Source of the DNA: Punica granatum
Lineage: Eukaryota; Streptophyta; Magnoliopsida; Myrtales; Lythraceae
NCBI RefSeq assembly: GCF_007655135.1
Contig: NC_045131.1
Location: forward strand, 4,588,001-4,652,000
Length of the DNA: 64,000 nucleotides
Direction of reading: 5' to 3'
Below are positions 59,958 to 64,000 of this stretch, piece by piece; the first letter of the stretch is position 1, and each line of letters begins with the position of its first letter. The translations under genes were made by a program, and so were the position numbers. The notes beneath the pieces are model-generated. The model had not been told where the DNA came from, made no database searches, and was given only the letters and a program-made list of their open reading frames with translations.

Positions 59958-60562
59958 TCACATTGATCAAATTCTTTCATTCTCATTATTACACTCTAAT
60001 CTCTCTCTCCATCTCTCTCTGTGCATGATTGGAGACGATTTAGTTTAGATAATTACTCTTGAAATTGTTCATCCCATTTAATTCCCTTCGTGGAATTTTT
60101 TGGCAAACCTATCTTCCTGAAAAGCACCGGCGGTATTATAAGCAAGAATATCTCTTCATTTTTTTTCTTGATTATTCGCATTGATGAGAAAGGAAAAAAA
60201 AAAGAAGCAAGAATTTAACAACGTGAGCAACCATGCGATCGATGAGAATTAATATATAAGCCTCTAATAATTATAAACTAATCAAATTCAAGCTGCGTTT
60301 ATGAAAGCTTATTCTGGCATACCTTACTTAATTTAACTCTGTATCGTGTTGATCATGTCTTGTTATTGTATCGTGTCAGAGAATAGCTGAGACCCCAGAA
60401 AGTGTGATACACAATCTATGGCACATGTCTATTGCAACAGTCCCACTCAAGACAAACACACCCATCCCCGCGTTGAAAGTTCAACATCTCCCCTCCCAAA
60501 GCTCTAACAGATCTTGAGTAAAAGACCAAGAGTGGATCTTTCACCAAACTACTTCTGCTTGT

Positions 60563-62445
60563 ATATATGCGTGCGTAGTGGCAACTTTAAAAACGGTAAA
60601 AATTAATTTTTTTGTCGCATGCTCGTTTTTATCAAAAACCTCTAGATCAAATCTTGACATGATGAATCACCATGTAACGAATAGATAATATTATATATTG
60701 AATCCACAAGAAAAGACACAACCTTTAAACTTTCCTTGTCGAATTCGAGTTGTTTTGGTCGATCAAAGCAACCATCCAAGCGTCCGGTCTCTAACTCGTC
60801 CACACAAGCGTGTCACCACCTAGTATAGCCTCTTATTGACCCGTACACTCCGATCTAGGTCACCAAATTCGAATGGAATTGTCACGGAAGGAAATGACCG
60901 CTTCAAGAATATCTTGGATAACACCGAATCGCCGAATAGAATCCGAGAAGCTTCCGATCAGCCAAGGTCAGTTGGCAGCTGAGCTATAGGGTCTCGCCCG
61001 ACTCTGCTATCCTTTCTTTCTCTCAATTTTAGGGTCTTGGTAATAAAAGCACTCTTAGGATTAATCACAAGATCATATCTATATAGAGATTTACCCTAGG
61101 GATCGAATTGCAATTATTAATTAATCCATATTAATTAATAAATCACAAATTAGTCCTTGCACTTTAAGTCATCTAATGACTTCTCCTCCAAGTAAGAAAG
61201 AAAGATCATTCTAGTCCTTGGCACAAGTTTCCATTAATAGACAATCTATTTATAAAAACTTTTCAAATAAGGAAAATCTCGTATTTCCTTAATTAGATTT
61301 ATCATTGATGTTGAATTCGATTTCAAGATGTGCTAGCACCCTCGTAACCATATTGCAAGCCTCATTTGATAATTAATTCATAATTAACTTCCTTAATTAT
61401 AATTAATTCTTTTCTCGGTTTAGACACACTTAATGTGTGTGACTAACTAGGTTTATCACCAATTGGCATTGGGACTATAATATCAACTTATTTGACATTA
61501 TCAAAAACTCTTTATGTAACCAAAAGTATAATTCCCAAAATGCCCTTAGCTCCCAAGTTCACGAGCGACGCCTAGCAGCATATCATGACAATCCAAATGG
61601 TGACGAATATATAATTAAAACATTATGATGAACCTATGATTGTATATACCATGCACTGAGTCCCCTCACTATGAGATCTTGATCTAGTTAGAGTTACAGT
61701 AAATGTCAAACCCTTTAGTTGGTCATATGGATTTTTTATTTCATTTTTGGATCCATAGAACTTAAGCAAGAAACTCTTTTCTATTCAAATCTATCTATCT
61801 CGGTCGAGAATTTTTCGATCCAGAATAAAACTCACATCCATAAGACATTTTCCATGTTTACTCAGATTAGTGAATTACATCTTGATCATACACCTACCTC
61901 CAAGTATAACTAACTAGAAACATTATATGCCAAATACTCATGCTAAGCACAAATACATTAGCAGTAGTAAATTCTAATTACCTATGAGATAGCGTTCCAT
62001 TTTATGTCTAAGGACTATATACACTAATACGGTCTAGATAATATTAATTGACATTAGTAAATTACCGTATAAATATTATTTGAACGTCACGTTCGACTAC
62101 TTATCCTATAAGTATCTACATGTCTGTCATGACAACAATTATCAAATAGTAAGAGACTCACTATTCCATCTTTTCTATATACTAATCATGAATTCAGATA
62201 GAGATGACGATATATCCAGAGAGATAATGTCTGGTTAAGTCTCCTACAATCATGAACAGTTTAAAGATTTTTATCGGATTACTCCGTCACTCATATTTTT
62301 AACTAAAAATGAAGCATTCAAAATATCTTAAGGAATTTATTCTAATAAACATAAACTATATATGAATAATATAATAATCTTCATTGCCATAAAAAAAATT
62401 ATCCAAATACATAAACCGGCTTTAGGGCATGTCACTAACAATATA
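60563..62445 (-). mobile_element. Candidate solo LTR (about 1.87 kb)
   Basis: 60568-62440 starts TG and ends CA (minus-strand start TGTTAGTGACATGCCC) and is flanked by ATATA on both sides (60563-60567, 62441-62445). It has no coding capacity and a typical LTR length. The flanks are AT-repeats, so the target duplication is weak evidence, and no second LTR or internal region is in view. Confidence 0.45.
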
Positions 62446-62743
62446 TATATGTGCGATATGCATATACATATATAAGGCTCGAGATGCTGCTATGTTGGAA
62501 TAAGATGTAAAAGTGGTTGGCAACCATAATACGATTGACGAAAGCGTTGTTCTAACTATACACAGTCATCTCAACTAGTCCTAACTCGATTTATGGTGCC
62601 GATCCGCTCTCAGCCACTGGTCACTGCGTTTTCTTTGATTGTTCCTCCTTCGTCTGTATCAGTTGGACAACATCTATCATTCGAGAAAAGAAACATTCGG
62701 AAGAACGGTATAACAACATGTGAGTCACATGCATGCATGCAAG

Positions 62744-64000
62744 CTATACCTTTGCGAGAAGCTTCTTGTAATGACGGTATCCCTGGAAAAACAACCAAAA
62801 AGGAATCAGTCATCGGTTCAACTTCCAGCAAAGCACGTAAATATACGAGGCGCAGAGGCACAGGGCACGCTGGAGATGCTTGCTTACCTTGTCAGTTCCA
62901 TATAAGAAGTCACAGTAGGTGAAGACTGAAGCAAAGTTGTTGTGGCTCTGCCCTCCAACATAATGGTGATAATCATGATGGTCCGCGCCACCATAAAACG
63001 GAATGTACTTTGTGGGAGTCCAGGGCAAGTCGTACCTGTTTTACAATAGATGAATCAACAAACATCAGGCCATCGGGTCGAATATAACAGGCAGCAAAGA
63101 AATAAAGGGCGTGTCATTATTTGTCTGCAGCTGGCTAATGGTATACTGCCGCCGTGTGTACCCGCTATGCACATCAATGGCTTCAATCTGCCGCAAAACG
63201 AACCATAGCCATAGGGTGATCATGTGCCCGGGGACAATCACAGGCCCAAGGAAAGATGGGATTCCCAGAATCAAAACCTCGGCCCAATGCGCATACGATG
63301 CTGCAAAGCCGATCGGGGCAGCATACTCGTGGTGAACGTGGTGGATTTTCTCGTAACCCCACTTGCAGTGCAAGAACCTGTGGAACCAGTAGTGGGTATA
63401 GTCCTCAATCATGAAGTACACGAACAGTTGCAGAAAGATCTCCCACCCCGACGGCAGTGGCAGCCCCATTCGGATTCCAACCATCTGTGTGCCCGGGCCA
63501 TAAAAACCAAGAGGAATCAATTTGCAGTCACAGCCAGCAATGTATAGAAATACCATGCATGCAAACCGCGTAAGCCAAAAAGAAAATGAGGCTAATTTCC
63601 ATCAGGGCTGAGGCAAGATGGAGAATTTATGGTGACACAAGGAGCGCGTATTCTGAAGCCCTGCAACCTAACCTAAGCTCGGGTCGGGGACGGACCGACA
63701 GGGAACGAAGTATAATGTATGAGAATGGACAGATTCATGCACGTAGTACCTTGACGGCAGGATAGGAGAGGAGCTGGAGGGGCCCCACGACGGAGAAGAA
63801 TATCCACATGACGTCCTTGTAGCAGCGGAACATCTCGGAGAGTGAGAGGTGGACGCGGGGCTGAATCTTGTACCTGCCGAGGCCGGCAGATGGGGAGAGC
63901 TCCAGGAGGACCAATGGGATGGGGGCGAGGGTGAAGATGAAGAAGACGAAGATGGTGGTGTGGCAGTAGAGGAAGTAGTCGGACTTGGTGGCGGAGTAGT
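62744..64000 (-). CDS. Sterol C-4 methyl oxidase (SMO1-type), 3' part
   Basis: ER membrane di-iron oxygenase of the ERG25/SMO family, which removes C-4 methyl groups of 4,4-dimethyl sterols in phytosterol synthesis. Exons in minus order: 63750-64000 (5' end beyond the window), 63162-63484, 62888-63035, 62744-62782. Junctions are GT-AG and in frame. All three histidine boxes are present: HRFLH, HHVHH and HDYHH. MVGIRMGLPLPSGWE, PIGFAA, AHWAEVLILGIPSF and TPTKYIPFYGGA are typical of SMO1. The last exon codes for only 12 residues (GYRHYKKLLAKV). Start codon and promoter are outside the window. Confidence 0.94.

Larger units (their letters stand above)
58322..60562. other. Repeat-rich spacer, no gene
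   Basis: Holds the 3' flank of dioxygenase 3, two SINE-like elements (58930-59095, 59810-59957), a minisatellite (59112-59812) and a short TC-rich stretch near 59998-60020. No coding region is supported. Confidence 0.55.

Noticed and set aside
62593..62922. 109-codon plus-strand frame opposite the SMO1 3' end
   Set aside because: Overlaps the last two SMO1 exons and 3' UTR on the other strand; no domain.
36259..64000. CRISPR arrays, rRNA or authentic tRNA genes
   Set aside because: The repeats present are microsatellites, a minisatellite and transposons; no spaced identical repeats or rRNA-like sequence was seen.

Overview
The window is nuclear DNA of a flowering plant, almost certainly a eudicot. 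It has AT-rich intergenic DNA, GT-AG introns, plant-type gene families and plant-type transposons (Copia with an initiator-Met tRNA primer site, L1-type LINE, Mutator-like, TRIM, tRNA-derived SINEs). I cannot name the species. All exon models below were joined by hand from splice sites and reading frame.

Layout. (1) 597-36258 is a head-to-tail tandem duplication. Unit 1 (597-15787) and unit 2 (15784-36258) each carry one intact 24-exon, 1449-codon PDR-type ABCG transporter gene (8193-15461 and 28821-35922). The exon lengths are identical between the two. The shared upstream DNA has since diverged. Unit 2 gained a Copia retrotransposon with a 5-bp target duplication, a TRIM-like element, two Mutator-like elements with perfect 9-bp target duplications and a MITE-like element. 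Unit 1 has a 1.8-kb block that unit 2 lacks, holding a 4-copy ~100-bp module. (2) 37629-58321 holds three intact tandem 2-oxoglutarate/Fe(II) dioxygenase genes of the AOP1-like type (37629-38995, 43322-44870, 57028-58321). All have three exons with nearly identical exon sizes. (3) Between dioxygenases 2 and 3 lies a nested transposon block. A Mutator-like element with ~260-bp terminal inverted repeats (49063-56536) carries a captured, broken histone H4 fragment and a second captured gene fragment (a Pack-MULE). It is interrupted by a full-length 5.6-kb L1-type LINE (49919-55547) with a 15-bp target duplication. The LINE's two ORFs overlap by ATGA, and ORF2 has a single nonsense codon. (4) 58322-62743 is repeat-rich spacer: two SINE-like elements, a minisatellite and a candidate solo LTR. 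(5) The right edge holds the 3' part of a minus-strand sterol C-4 methyl oxidase (SMO1-type) gene that runs out of the window.

How the genes may relate: PDR transporters export specialised metabolites across the plasma membrane, AOP-like dioxygenases oxidise small molecules, and SMO1 acts in sterol synthesis in the ER. Duplicated transporters next to duplicated oxygenases are compatible with a specialised-metabolism neighbourhood, but nothing in the sequence proves joint function; independent tandem duplication is equally possible. I found no rRNA, authentic tRNA or CRISPR. I found no system that I could call wholly new. The best leads are the Pack-MULE/LINE nest, the ATGA-coupled LINE ORFs and its repeated GC-rich 5' UTR, the module block of unit 1, and the divergence of the two PDR promoters by transposons.
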